Source of the DNA: Sabethes cyaneus
Taxonomy: Eukaryota; Arthropoda; Insecta; Diptera; Culicidae
Assembly: GCF_943734655.1 (NCBI RefSeq)
Contig: NC_071354.1
Span: 144,560,642 to 144,624,641, forward strand
Length of the DNA: 64,000 bases
Direction: 5' to 3'
Shown here piece by piece: positions 1 to 11,473 of this stretch. Below the pieces are notes generated by a model. The model was not told where the DNA came from and did no database searches. It saw only the letters and a program-made list of their open reading frames with translations. Position 1 is the stretch's first letter. Every line of letters begins with the position of its first letter. Position numbers and translations under genes: made by a program.

Positions 1-1301
1 GATGTAGGTAATACAATAAAATATTGATCAAAAAATTTTAAAGTGACATTCACATAGAATGTACGAGAGAGTGACGTAGGACCATATATCAATATTTTAT
101 AAGGTTACTCGAATTTGTAGTAGTTCAGTTGCTATTCTTTATTATTGCTTTACTGGTGATCAGCATTTTATATACAGCCAAATTTCGAATACTGGCTGAC
201 GGCTGTATGGAACAAGTGAAACAACCATAAACCATGGAAGTGATTTTTTACATTTGGAATTACAGTCAGTCCACAATCATGGGTCACACACAATTATGGG
301 TCATTTTAGCTTTATCTGCCGATTAATGCGTGAATATTATACTAATTGATTGTTAAAATTGTTACTCTTACGTAGCTCTAACAATTTGATCAATCAATAG
401 ATGATATTTAAACGGAAATTAGTAGCTAGAGCCAAATGACCCACAATACCCAAAACATTATTTCCCATCACCTTCAGCACCTTTTCCTACAAGACTTCAA
501 TTTCGAATACCGAGGACCCCCGCTAATTTGAACGATTCCTCATGCAAACTAACAGGGTTTGTTTTTTATTTGAACAACTGGCAACCCTAAATATGCTATA
601 AATTGTATGAACTGGTCGCTCTGCTCTTTGTTATTGTGGTTTCGGTGGTTCGATTAAGTTGGCAGTTGGAAGCAGTGAATATTTCATTCTCCAATCGAAT
701 TACTAGAAGAATCGTTGGGAAAACAAAATATGAAACAGATTATTAAACATGCTGGATCAGTAGAAACAAATCAGGCTTACGTGCATCGTCTTCATAAGCA
801 AATGATTTCATGTTGATTATGATATTTCATGGTATTGCACGATATTATGATATTATATATTATGGTATTGCACATCGTGGCGCGGTCTCAAATAAAAAGT
901 GTTCAGATTGAAAACGGTCAGAACGGGGGTCCACGTTATATCTTAACTTCACATGTATAGTTTTCAGTTGAACTTTTCATGGATTGAACATTTATTGTGA
1001 GTTTCATTGAAAGTTATCCACCGCGCTGCTCAAAAATGAAATACGCTTTCATGGTTGCTGGGTCGATTTTGATATTATTAGAGGAAATTACACAGAAATC
1101 ATAAAGTTTTAGTTACTTTTGGCTACCCAGTTACGTGAACAACATGTTTGTTTACAAAATTTTGGCAGCAGTTCTAGCGCTGTTTGCTTCAAGCGCCAGA
1201 TCGCGTTTAACTTTGGGCAAAGCTCCCAATAAAATAACTCCGGGGCATTGCGCGTCTTTAATCCCATATTGTATCTGTGGCATCCTAAACTGTCGCGAAG
1301 C
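1..1301. other. AT-rich intergenic region, no supported gene
   Basis: No convincing coding region. There is an isolated TATAAAT near 597 without a recognisable gene behind it. A short open frame from the ATG at 1144 starts with a signal-peptide-like hydrophobic stretch. It shares the string GTTCTAGCGCT with the start of exon 2 of the cuticular gene at 13231, but lacks any chitin-binding domain. It may be a relic of a cuticular gene or chance. Confidence 0.5.
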
Positions 1302-1313
1302 AGCACTAACTTT

Positions 1314-1410
1314 TTTTTTTTTTTTTTTTTGTTAGATTATAGTCACTTTAACAGCTTATGTCATTCGTGACTTCTGCGGGGCTGGGATTTGAACCCGGGT
1401 CCTCGGCGTG
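1314..1410 (-). mobile_element. 5'-truncated tRNA-derived SINE with poly(A) and target duplication
   Basis: On the minus strand it reads from a B-box-like GGGTTCAAATCCC through about 60 bp of body to a run of A (poly-T on the plus strand). The 12-bp sequence AGCACTAACTTT occurs exactly on both sides (1302-1313 and 1411-1422), as expected for LINE-mediated insertion. The tRNA A box is missing, so the copy is 5' truncated. It resembles mosquito Feilai-type SINEs, but the family is not proven. Confidence 0.8.
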
Positions 1411-1422
1411 AGCACTAACTTT

Positions 1423-2466
1423 CATGGATTTAAGTGGGTTCTTCACCCTACTAGCACGGTTGTTACAAAGTTGTTGTGGTAACCGAAATATGACTAATTT
1501 CAGTCGTAATCCGGTTGCTTCAACTAAATGGACCTAAAGTGTGCTACTTGGGCATTTTCTTAATAATATAGATCAGTGAACCTTCGATTCGTCACCCCTT
1601 CCTCGTGAAAATACGAATCTTTTCCATCATGTACTAACGGTCTCCCTAATTTCCTTTTTGAAACTAGTGAAATAGTTTTAAGTACTGACCGCCAAATTTA
1701 TTGTATAGAAAAAGCACAAAAAGCACGATAACTGCTTTTTTCACCATATTCTTTCATTACGCCACTGGCTACCCGAGCAGGGTTTTAGAGCAAATTGAAA
1801 ACAAAATTTGATATCTTGATGTAACGGATTTTGAATACTCGGCGTGATTTCATTTTGGTCGACTTAGCGGTTAAAATATCAAAATTGATTGCAAAAATTC
1901 CACGCCGTGAAATTAAATTGAAGACTACTTTTGCTATCAAAAATATCAAACGGAATACTAATCTTGCTGTCACACAATATTAATAGGAAAGCAGAATTAG
2001 TTATCATTTTACTATCATATCATCATCATTTTGCTATCATCATATAATTTGAACCAACCATTTTATTAGAAAAAAATTTATGTGAAAATAGATTAATTTA
2101 AATATTGAAGGTTTATTTACATCATATATAGAATCTGCCAACACATTTTCTTTTGATAAAAATGAAAGCAAAATTATAGCAAAGTCTGATACATCATAAG
2201 TGCCATTTTGAGTTGGTAACAAAACATGTTTTCTAGTTGATATCAACAGCAAAATATGTAATAACTTTGATATACTTTTGTTGTCAATCCTTGCTCGGGT
2301 ATCTAGCCACGGGTTTGGTAATGACACAGATGACTTTTCCTTTGTTATAAACGATATAAGGCAGCCATTGGAATTTCATTAAGGCTTTGGGAAACACTGT
2401 GCAGATCGCAGCGGTGGGTGGGGTAAAACGACTCGTGCTATTAATTGTTTAATAACGTCGAAACTA
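1423..2466. other. AT-rich intergenic region, nothing recognised
   Basis: AT-rich DNA with a small imperfect repeat of ATCATCATTTTGCTATC around 2005-2045. No coding region, RNA gene or element end was recognised. Confidence 0.5.
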
Positions 2467-2851
2467 CAGGTATACCTCGATAGTACGTACCCTCGTTAGT
2501 ACGTACCCTCCATAATACGTATATTTTGCCTCGATAGTACGTATCCTCGATAATACATACGTTTTGCCTCGATAGTACGTACATTTTCCAGCAACACTAC
2601 TTGTTTCAGTCCAAGCTTCATAAAGGGTAAAATCATTGATTTAAAAAAATTAAAAATTAATTGCTCTATTAAATCATTACCACTAAAATACATATTTATT
2701 CAATAGTGTATGCAAATTTGCAAATTTCATGCAATTACTAGCGTAATATAACAATGTTTCCAAACCTAAAATTGTGATTCGAAAGTACGTACATTTCGGA
2801 AATTCGTACGCTAAACGAAGCAAAGGTGTACGTCCTATCGAGGTATACCTG
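2467..2851. mobile_element. Tigger/pogo-like MITE with TA target duplication
   Basis: Terminal inverted repeats begin CAGGTATACCTCGATA at both ends (the right end reads TATCGAGGTATACCTG), flanked by TA (2465-2466 and 2852-2853). The left part contains several repeats of TAGTACGTA. The terminus resembles that of the Tigger/pogo branch of Tc1/mariner (CAGG.ATACCTCG). At 385 bp with no open frame it is non-autonomous. Confidence 0.85.
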
Positions 2852-3006
2852 TAAAAAGTGTACCACATCAAATTGCATCGCAGAAAAAACGCTGTAAAAA
2901 TTACCCATTGGGTATTTTCTCTTGAAAATTTGGGTAGAAATAGTTTAAATTGTATTATTTACACTGTATGACAGTGTCGCTGTCAGTTTTTTGAAAATTG
3001 GAAGAA

Positions 3007-3670
3007 ATGGCGTCACCCGAAAAGCAACGTCGAGAATGGGTTTTGCACAAGCACTTGGAAAATCCTCTACTCTATCATCGGGACATCGGAAAACAACTCG
3101 GAAACGTCAGTTAACGGTGAGTCGTGTGATTAAACGTAACTACAAAATTCTGAGCAACGAACGAAAGGAGAAATGCGGTCAGAATGGATGTTTTATTAGT
3201 GATTAGGCTCACAAGCATGTCGTGAAAGTGCTTAAGCGGAATCCCAATGCTTCGGACAGGGATGTGGTCAAAAAGTTAAATCTGTCCAAGTCTTTCGTTT
3301 AGAGAGCCTAGGACCAGGAGGGACTGCATACGTACAAAGTGCAAAAGATTCCAAATAGTGGTGAACGGCAAAATATGGTGGAAAAGTCACGGGCCCGGAA
3401 ACTGTACACCCATATGTTGACGAAACCTCGTTGTCTCATCCTGGATGATTAGACTTACGTCAAGGCGGAATTCCGGCAGCTTCCGAAGACCCAAAGACAT
3501 GAACCCGCCCAACGCACCGGAGCTAAGGCCCGTCGAAAAATACTGAGCTATTATGAAGAACGCACTACGGAAGCATCCCAAGGAGGTCAAAATTGTGGAA
3601 GACAAGAAAAAAGTGGGTTACCGTACAGAAGGAGCTGCAGTCAGATGTTGTATAGAACCTTATGAGAGGA
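3007..3670 (+). pseudogene. Degenerate Tc1/mariner (ITmD37-type) transposase
   Basis: The frame opens MASPEKQRREWVLHKHL at 3007 and then breaks near 3110 by a frameshift. It can be followed in pieces: a helix-turn-helix-like part at 3215-3300, then ILDD-stop-TYVKAEFRQLP near 3438-3483, where the first catalytic aspartate sits just before a stop. After a large internal deletion comes the C-terminal part ELRPVEKYWAIMK, reconstructed across frames at about 3515-3560, which is typical of the third catalytic region. Several stops, frameshifts and the missing catalytic centre make it a clear fossil. Confidence 0.8.
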
Positions 3671-3734
3671 GTTATGCGTAAGGTGCGAGCATACGTATCC
3701 CGCAAAGGCTTCGTGCCACAAGTCGAAACATGTC

Positions 3735-5440
3735 GGGATTTAATACAGAGGGATCTTGTCGGATGAACGTGAGGTGATCGAAAGGTGGAAGCAGCACTAC
3801 AATGAGCCCTTAATGGCGCGAAGTCGAACTAACAAGGCAGTAGAAGTGATGACTACATCAATACGGCGTATGATGGTGATATGCCGATCCGCCCAATAGG
3901 TTCAGTTATCGAAGCCCACAAGAGGCTTAAAAACAATAAGCCAGCTGGCAAATAAGGCATCGCAGCTGAGCTTACCAAGATGGGCCCGGATAGATAGGCT
4001 CCCTGACTGCACCGACTGATAGTCAGGATTTGGGAAACAGAACAGCTACCGGAGGAGTGGAAGGAGGGAGCAATATGCCTAATATGCAAGAAGGGCGACA
4101 AGTTGGAATGTGAGAACTATCGAGCGATCACTGTTCTCAACGCCGCCCAATTCCGGTGTTGGAATTCGTTGAAAAATTGAACGTGGTCGATTTAGCGGGT
4201 ATAAAATGACCATAGGACGCCCGAAAGTGTCCAAAATAGTGGCACAATTAAAAGAGATAATAGTTTTAAGTAATATTAGTTTGCTTTAGAAGCAGCAGAA
4301 CGTGTTATTTCGCACTTTTGCGATGCACACGATATTCATATATTCCGCGATGCTATGAAGCGTGAATGTATGCGGCTCATCAGTAAAAAGTGAATTGAAC
4401 CATTCATTTATCTGTTTTTTTCATGATAATATTGCCAGCCGATGCTCGGCGTATATATTCATTTTGCGAATTCTCCAACCTTTGCATTCATACCTTTGCA
4501 ACCTACCTATTCATAGATTTCAAGGCCACCAATGATACTATTGACCGTGAAGAGCTATAGAAAATTATAGAAAAAACAACTTTTCCAGAAAACTGATTAA
4601 GGGCATAATGGATGTACAGTGCAGTGTGAGGTTTCCGGGCGTATTTTCGAGTTGGCTTGAAACTCGCAGGGGACTTCAACAAGGCGATGGTATTTCCTGT
4701 CTTCTGTTCAACATCGCGCTAAAAGGTGTTATAAAACGTTCGGGTTTTAAACGATACAGGTTTTAACATGCGGGCACGATGTTCAATAAATCTAGCTAGT
4801 TCATCTGTTTCGCTGACGATTTAGACATTGTCGGAAAGACGTTCCAGGTGGTTGCCGAGCAGTATGCCAAACTGATACATGAAGCAATGAAGATTAGATT
4901 AGTGGTGAATATGTCTAAAACCTACCAAGTACCTTTATTAGGAGAAACCGAGCGCAAAGAAGCTCGTATATAGGCAATAGTGTGGTAGTCGACTGGGACG
5001 AGTTCGAGGTGGTGGACGAATTTGTAAACCTACCTCGGATCGTTGATGACGTCGGATAGCAACTGGAGCAGAAAAATACGCAGACGTATTTTTGTCAGAA
5101 GTCGTACTTACTACGGATTCCACAAGACCCCTCACCCTCGTGCCAAATGTACCACGAACAAGACGCTTTAAGACCGGTAGTCCTCTACGGGCACGCAATG
5201 TGGACAATGTTCGACGGGGACTTGAAAACAGGTTCAAACGTCGTGTGGTTAAACTCCGACTCCGTCTCGAATCCGGTTGGTATCAGACGCAGAGGTGCGC
5301 AGCGTGCTTGCTGGTTGGACCAAGTGGAGCAAGACCTGGAAAATGTGGAGCATTCGTGAAATTGAAGACGGACAGCCATGGATCGAGTTTATTGGCGGAA
5401 CATTGTCATGCAGGTGAAAATCTAAAGGAATTGACACCAG
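3735..5440 (+). mobile_element. Decayed non-LTR retrotransposon (LINE) reverse transcriptase
   Basis: Broken frames follow the order of the intact LINE frame at 35759-37198. They run: an EN-RT linker piece (VIERWKQHYNE, about 3778), [16 protein letters not shown] (about 4085), FIDFKATNDTIDREEL (about 4510), RRGLQQGDGISCLLFNIAL (about 4665), the catalytic-motif equivalent FADDLDIVG (about 4807) and the C-terminal RGAQRACWLDQVEQDL (about 5290). Roughly 4143-4490 does not match and may be a nested insertion. Many stops and frameshifts are present. It is the same broad family as the copies at 35754 and 46480. Confidence 0.85.
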
Positions 5441-5783
5441 GATAAGTATGTAAGTACTACTCGTGCAGTTACTCGATTAAAAATCATTCGATTTTTTTAC
5501 CATTGCTTGAATTAATCAAACGATTAATGAACAAGATATAGGGTAGATGCTCCAGTAGTTGTGGTAGTACCAGTAGTGGTGGAAACTCGAAATATATCAT
5601 AATTTTGGCGGTTTTCGTGATAATTTCAGTTTTCTATTCGTAAATATATATTTGTTAACAGTTTTATCTAAGATACACAGTTAAAATTCAAGAACTTCAA
5701 ATTATCTTTACATACTATCCCCCGACATAATCCCTATTCGCGCTCTTTTTAATGGTTTACTTTCAGGATGTTGGAAGGTGTAA

Positions 5784-5893
5784 TCCCAAGCAACAATGTA
5801 AATTTTATTGTACTCTAATGGTGGTCTTCAAGGCCAATTTTGATCTTAAATACCATCATAAGAGTAGAATAAAACCCAAATTGTTACTTGGGA
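5784..5893. mobile_element. Short MITE with CCCAAGCAACAATG-type inverted ends
   Basis: The left end TCCCAAGCAACAATGTAAAT and the right end, read in reverse complement (TCCCAAGTAACAATTTGGGT), form an imperfect inverted repeat of about 33 bp in a 110-bp unit. The same left terminus reappears at 63966, so it is a dispersed family. Confidence 0.7.
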
Positions 5894-7599
5894 TGATTTA
5901 TTTATACCAGTCACCAAGTATGCAGCCAATAAAAATGAATACGTATCCACACTGTCGAAGTGGAGATCGATCACATCTCATCAAAATCGATTAGAGGAGG
6001 AGGACATCTATCGGTAATTAGCGTTACCAATGACGGAGAGATCAGTCTGCTATCGATCACGGCCTAGAACAGGTGTCATAAGGGGGAACCTACGCAATTT
6101 ACCTATCGCATGCATAGTACTATAGTTTTAGAATAAATGTAGTTTGATACCAGTTAATTCAACGTGTTTCGTAAGAATTAAAACGTGTTTTTAGTGCAAT
6201 ATTCAATTGCAATTTATTAGATTCAAGGAGCCTTGATTGGCCGTGTCGTCGTCATCACTAACCAAGGAAGGAAAAAAAATTGGTCGATGGCCGTCGACGT
6301 TTGGCCATCCAAGAACCACATGCATCCTTCGGAGAAGGACGGATTCTCTCACAACACAGGACATCAAGCTCTACTTCAATATTCAATGTGCAAATGATCG
6401 AAGGAAAAAGATATTTTTACGCTTTTCCAAAATTGTTTACATTCAGGATTTCAGTTTGGTCAAGGTTTATTCGCAATAAATAATTACTGACCTTTTGGGA
6501 CGGATAGATTCTATTACTTTCTTCTAGAATCGAAGTAAACGAAATCGCAGGTGAATAAGTGGTACTGGGCCCAAGAAGCAAAAGCGTGCTAACATGTGAT
6601 TGGCTGATTCGTTCGTTCTTGATAGTGGCTGATATTTATGCCTCTTTCAATGGTGACTCAATAAATTGTTATTATATTCTATATATATTTCAATGCTTTG
6701 AAAAATTTCTGATCGATTGATGCAAATATATGTAATATAGGGTATGTTGCTGCTTCGACGTAATTGCCTATTCCCGTTCTATCCGACACAAATTATTCAA
6801 AATATCAGTGATTTTTATGACACACAATGCAAAATTAGTTAATCCCTAATATTTTAGTTTGTTGCCTCTCATACTCGATCAATCAAAGTGAGCTGAGATC
6901 TATTTAAATGCTTTTTTTTTTCATTAAAAAATTCCTTGCAGCCAAAATTCCCACATTTTTTCGTGCGACGAAGAAGAAAATGTCGACTAATCGTTTCAAT
7001 TTCCGTCATTCATAAAATGAAAATAACTCACGCAACGCATTGTTGTTATTCTGCAGCCGGGAAAATTTGCCTGACCTACAGAAATTTAGCAGAATAACAT
7101 TTGTCATGCTGTCCTACACAAATGCATGCGCGCTAGCTTCGTAAACATTATTGTGATTTTTAGTTCGGACGATGAAAAATTTTGACGGACGGATTTTAAA
7201 ACGGTACGACGATTTTAAGATAAAAAGTCAGTTGCGTAATTTCAATCAACTGCTTTATTAATCGCTTTTTAGTGACTTCAAAGGGCACGGATCGGAAGTT
7301 AAGTGTGTTTAAGTCAAATCAGCAGCAGAGCTTTTGGATTATTCGTTAAATCCACCTAAGAAATGATGAAAATTAGAGTGGCTTTCCTTACTACGACGGG
7401 AATTAGAAATAAACCCTACGTAGAAAAATTGCTGAGTGTGCAAAACGTAACCACTTTTCGTTACATGTTCATTTCTCGTACTTCTAACAATTTTCGCATT
7501 TATAACAGATGGATAAGTATCTGAGAGATAAGAAGAGGTCTGCAAATAACGGAACTGTGGTGACTATTAAAGAGCGGATGTGCAGATAAGATAGATGCA
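5894..7599. other. Intergenic region, nothing recognised
   Basis: AT-rich sequence with short open frames only. No element ends, RNA gene or conserved domain was recognised. Confidence 0.45.
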
Positions 7600-7689
7600 G
7601 ATTTTTTGTAAGGATTATCGAAAAAAAACATGTATGTAAAAGTGGCTGCGTACAAATCAGCCCCGAGTAAGATCGCGCACTTAGCTAGT
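7600..7689 (+). mobile_element. Helitron-like 3' end
   Basis: The stretch ends in CTAG followed by T (7686-7690). About 8 nt upstream is a hairpin-forming CCCGA-gtaaga-TCGcG (7663-7678). Nearly the same terminus occurs at 27791-27817. A CTRR 3' end preceded by a short hairpin and inserted before T is the Helitron signature. The 5' boundary was not found, so the left coordinate is approximate. Confidence 0.55.
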
Positions 7690-8640
7690 TATGTACTATG
7701 TTATTATAGGATAAACAGCACGCTATTCTAAACTATTCACGACCCTTCTCAGGTGGAAAACAAGTTCTGTTGGCAATGCTCTCAAAAAAAAGAGCAAGAC
7801 AGCCCATATAAACACCTAGTACAAGCAATAACTTAAAAGAATATTATGACAAAATGGTCGACATACTTTGTGGACTACAAAGGATCATAACCATCTACCA
7901 GATGCGTTAAGCACGGATTCCGCAAGACAACAAGGAGGAAGCCAAAATCCCGGAAAAATAGCGCGAATTTATGCGCCACAATTTGAAGTTGAGGTATAAC
8001 CACGCGCTTTATTTTTTCATACAGATAACAGTAATTTCTTAATAAAGTTTCTTATTTGTCAATTGCTTTGCTTATTTTAAAAGCTTTGTTCTTCTCTCAA
8101 ACGCAACTCTTCACACATAATAAAGAATTGTTTTATATTTTTACAAATTTTTACAGGCAACAAAGTCAAAACCAGAGCATCGAAAAAGCATTTTCTCCTG
8201 TAAAATAGTGAAATTGACGATCACCGCATGTAAATTTTCGGTAAAATTTAATGAGGTGCGGATCAATCGAAGGTTATTACATTAGATTAAGCTTTCACAA
8301 CTGCTCCGGCTGTGTTCCGTCATATTTTTTTCAGACAAAACAGTACTAACATACAAAAGATATTAAGATTTGCAGGTAACAAAAACAATATCTGATATCA
8401 ATGCGATGATATTTTCCGATTCAACACTGTACGATTATTTTTCCCATCTTACCAAGAGTTTGTACAAAAGCATACAGCAACTTGGTTTAAACGGGCATTG
8501 CGCAAGATTTTAGAAACTGAGATCGTCGTCGTTCGCTTCAATCGATTCTAGACCAAGTTGACGTCCTGAAAGTGAACCGTGTTTTTAACTTGCTCACCTA
8601 TCCATCTTGTGTGAACAAATTGGGGATGAAATGTAAAAAG
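7690..8640. other. Intergenic region, nothing recognised
   Basis: AT-rich sequence without a supported gene or element end. Confidence 0.4.
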
Positions 8641-8887
8641 TAGGGCACGGGAGGGTATTTTCAGCCTATTAAGCGATAGCATCTATTTTTTCGGTCTATG
8701 GCCTAGTTCTAGTGGAAGAACAAGTGGTTTTGGCGTTCTTTGAATAAAAAATAGTATATTGCTTACAGCCTTGAGAAAATAGTTATAACATATTAAAATT
8801 GCATGTCGGCAAAGTATTTTTATTGGCGAAAGATCAGGCAAACAGGCTGAATTTAGAAACCTGCTGAAAATACCCTCCCGTACCCTA
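8641..8887. mobile_element. 247-bp MITE, TIR GGGTACGGGAGGGTATTTTCAGC
   Basis: Left TAGGGCACGGGAGGGTATTT (8641-8660, continuing TCAGC) and right GCTGAAAATACCCTCCCGTA (from 8863, continuing CCCTA) are inverted repeats of about 25 bp with one mismatch. The outermost TA can be read as the target duplication. A second family member starts at 58961. Confidence 0.8.
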
Positions 8888-9335
8888 CAAGCCTATCTTT
8901 AGACAGTAACTCTCGATGTGAGAAATAACAGTCGATGGCTAGCAACAGCTTTCTTCCAAAATTAGCTATGGACATTTCATTTCCGTTCACTATGGTAAAC
9001 TGCTGACAAGTTTTACCTATTACCAATAGGTTTGCCATGAGAAAATTTACATCGCGACGTAATTGTTCGCTAACTGGTGATCTTTTAAACAATGTGCGAT
9101 ATCGTAGCTGATCATTAGAAAAAGTATGATTTAATTCTTAGTGAGCCGCAATTTCTAACAAACTTATGATGAAAACTGACGTCCCAAGAAGATACACACC
9201 ACGAAGTCTTAGCTCTACGACTCAAACGAGGAATTTAATACATGATGACTGTCAATTTAAATGTAAAGAAGCAACGCCAACGTCCTTAAGAACTTGACCC
9301 CTCTTTATCGACAGACTTCACCGTCGGTTATTAGA

Positions 9336-10250
9336 GTAGGGGAGAGTAGTCAACAGTGAGACAACAGGAACAGTGAGACAACAGGAACAGTGAGACATAG
9401 GGAAAAGCTTAGCCATAAAACATACAATATCCATGATATTTTCCTGCAAAGTAAAGTTTGTGTATCTATATCACATAATACAGTTTGAGAAAAATTTGTT
9501 AATTTTTTAGTATATTTTTCAACAAAAGTCGTTTTTGGGGGGTCAAAGTAAATTTTATCGCGATCATTTTCAGATGATTTTTAACAGCAAATCGCATAAC
9601 TAATCCAAATTAAATTTACTACATGGCATCTCATAGGAATGAGAGATAAAAATTAAAAATATAAGACCATCGAATTGTTTGCTAACACCACTATTTCACT
9701 ATTTCTTATAAAACATTCGTCTTGGGAACAGTGAGACAAACAGATATGCATAATCTTCAAAAAAAAAATTGTGTTGAATTGTAAATCAATCCATATAAAT
9801 TGATTGCAAATGAGTCTGAAGTGTAAGTTGAAGGTCAGATAACCAGGATTGGACATTTATATGAATATAAATGTAGATGTGAGAAAAATCGCAATTTTCA
9901 ATAATGCACAACAATAATGTATCCTTTATGCACAAAATAAACAGTACGACCTCTAAACTATTCTTTGTAACCAAAAAATATGGTTTAAGTTTAATTCTAA
10001 TATGTGTCTCAGTATTCAATACTCGTTGTCTCACTCTTCCCACCTACTGGGGAACAGTGAACCAAAAAGACACCTTCACATTTGCGTTTGTAACTATTTT
10101 ATCTTTTAACCAAAAGGGCTGAAACATTTTTTCAGACAACTAGAAGGATATACCTTTCAAATGGATTGAAGACCTCGTTGGTAACTATCACCAAAAAAAT
10201 TTTAAAATTTTTGGAAAAAAAGTGTCTCACTGTAGACGTCTCTCCCCTAC
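9336..10250. mobile_element. 915-bp non-coding TIR element with repeated CAGTGAGACA boxes
   Basis: Inverted ends GTAGGGGAGAG (9336-9346) and CTCTCCCCTAC (10240-10250). Just inside, the motif CAGTGAGACA is repeated: three times at 9352-9396 and again near 9728. Inverted copies (GTCTCACT) lie near 10028 and 10223. Multiple subterminal boxes are typical of transposase-binding sites. There is no transposase frame, so it is non-autonomous. Confidence 0.7.
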
Positions 10251-10259
10251 AAGAAAATT

Positions 10260-10368
10260 ACGGGGCTAGTGTAAAGCTCCTATTAGCTCTATAGCGGCAC
10301 CCCTCAGTCGAGATTCGAACATACGACGACTGGCTTGTTAGACCAGCATTGTACCCCGGAGCTAATTG
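10260..10368 (-). mobile_element. tRNA-derived SINE
   Basis: The minus strand begins with an A-box-like segment TTAGCTCCGGGGTACAATGC and continues through GGTCTAACAAGCCAGTCGTC to a B-box GTTCGAATCTC. A related copy on the plus strand at about 57640-57800 shares the block from GGTCTAACAAGCC through GTTCGAA. It is not a functional tRNA because the acceptor stem does not close. Confidence 0.7.
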
Positions 10369-10730
10369 AGCTAATTTAAATGTTAGATCCGCAAATTCTT
10401 TACGAAGTACTTCGACTTGATAGTAGTTCCAGCATGTTTGATGCACGAGTGTTTAATTCCTAACAAGTTTGTTTTTGTATAGTTTAATACAGTTAGTTTG
10501 AAGTACGAAATTAGTTTTGTACGGTTGTTCAAAGTGCGAAACTTTCATTTCAATTTTTTCTATTTTGAAATCAGGATTACTACGATAAACCACATAAAGA
10601 TGTTTATCCCATTAAGAGGCACTTGTCGTCGCTCGGTACCTAATGAAACACATTTTACCACACAACACACCCCACGAAACATTTCTTTCTCGAATGCAGG
10701 AAGCGACAAATCACATAACTCTAACAAGTC

Positions 10731-10736
10731 TTTATT
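10731..10736 (-). terminator. Poly(A) signal AATAAA of the cuticular gene at 10850-11300
   Basis: AATAAA on the minus strand about 115 bp past the stop codon at 10850. Confidence 0.6.
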
Positions 10737-10849
10737 GCACAGTCAACAAAAAGTCAGGTGTAACCGACACCGATGGTCAACACAAGTCTGACTCCGACAC
10801 GGTACTGCCGCCCTACACCGACGCCAGAATTGTCATCATCGAGATCTCA

Positions 10850-11300
10850 TCAGTGATGCTGATCGATGTTGGCATAACTTTCACCGCCGTGTCCGTGTCC
10901 GTCGTGATGCTCGCCGTAAACGGCCGGGTGGCTAGCGTGTCCAGCACGCTGCACATGGGCCTGGAATCCAGCATGCTTGTCCGATTTGTAGTTCACAACT
11001 CGGTGCGTGCCGTCCGGTTCGTGGAGTGAGTATGAGCCTTCTACAGCATCACCATCCCGATGTTCCCACTGTTCCTTATTGTCTCCGGTATGCGAATCCT
11101 TGACACCGTACTCGAACTTGTACTTGGGGTGCGCATGATGTTCCTCCTCGTGAGCCAGGACGGCAATTGCAAGACAGGCAATCAATGCGACAAACTGTAA
11201 TCAAGTAAGATTGAGTGAATGATTGAACTTGCAGTGACGAAAGAGAAATATAAAAACTAATGGAAAATCTAAACGGCGCACTTAGAGCTACCTTGAACAT
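10850..11300 (-). CDS. RR-2 cuticular protein, 117 aa, two exons
   Basis: Secreted structural protein of the exoskeleton that binds chitin through the Rebers-Riddiford consensus. Exon 1 is 11300-11292 (ATG TTC AAG), followed by donor GTAGCT. The acceptor is TTACAG, and exon 2 is 11194-10850, joined in phase 0 across a 97-bp intron. Residues 1-17 (MFKFVALIACLAIAVLA) form a signal peptide. The RR-2 domain spans about residues 26-86, with the landmarks [37 protein letters not shown] and GFQAHVQR. The tail is rich in His and Gly. I chose the micro-exon start because the same MFK + intron layout recurs in its paralogues and because the promoter fits it. It is arranged head to head with the gene at 13231. 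The family call is very secure; the exact orthologue is not known. Confidence 0.93.
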
Positions 11301-11365
11301 GTTGAATTTCCCGCTTCTGTTGCTGGTGGACGGAGGCTGACCTATTGCTTGAGTGCTGTTCCGAG

Positions 11366-11402
11366 ACTGATAGCCATTACAGTTTGGCATGGAATATTTA
11401 TA
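11366..11402 (-). promoter_or_regulatory. Core promoter: TATAAATA + TCAGT initiator
   Basis: TATAAATA at 11402-11395 and the arthropod initiator TCAGT at 11370-11366, about 34 bp apart. This implies a 5' UTR of about 65-70 nt before the ATG at 11300. Confidence 0.75.
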
Positions 11403-11473
11403 CACGAAAGTTTATTTTCTGTCAGCTCGAAGCAAATGCAGCATGTGAGGTTATTATTCATGCTCAGGTTAAT

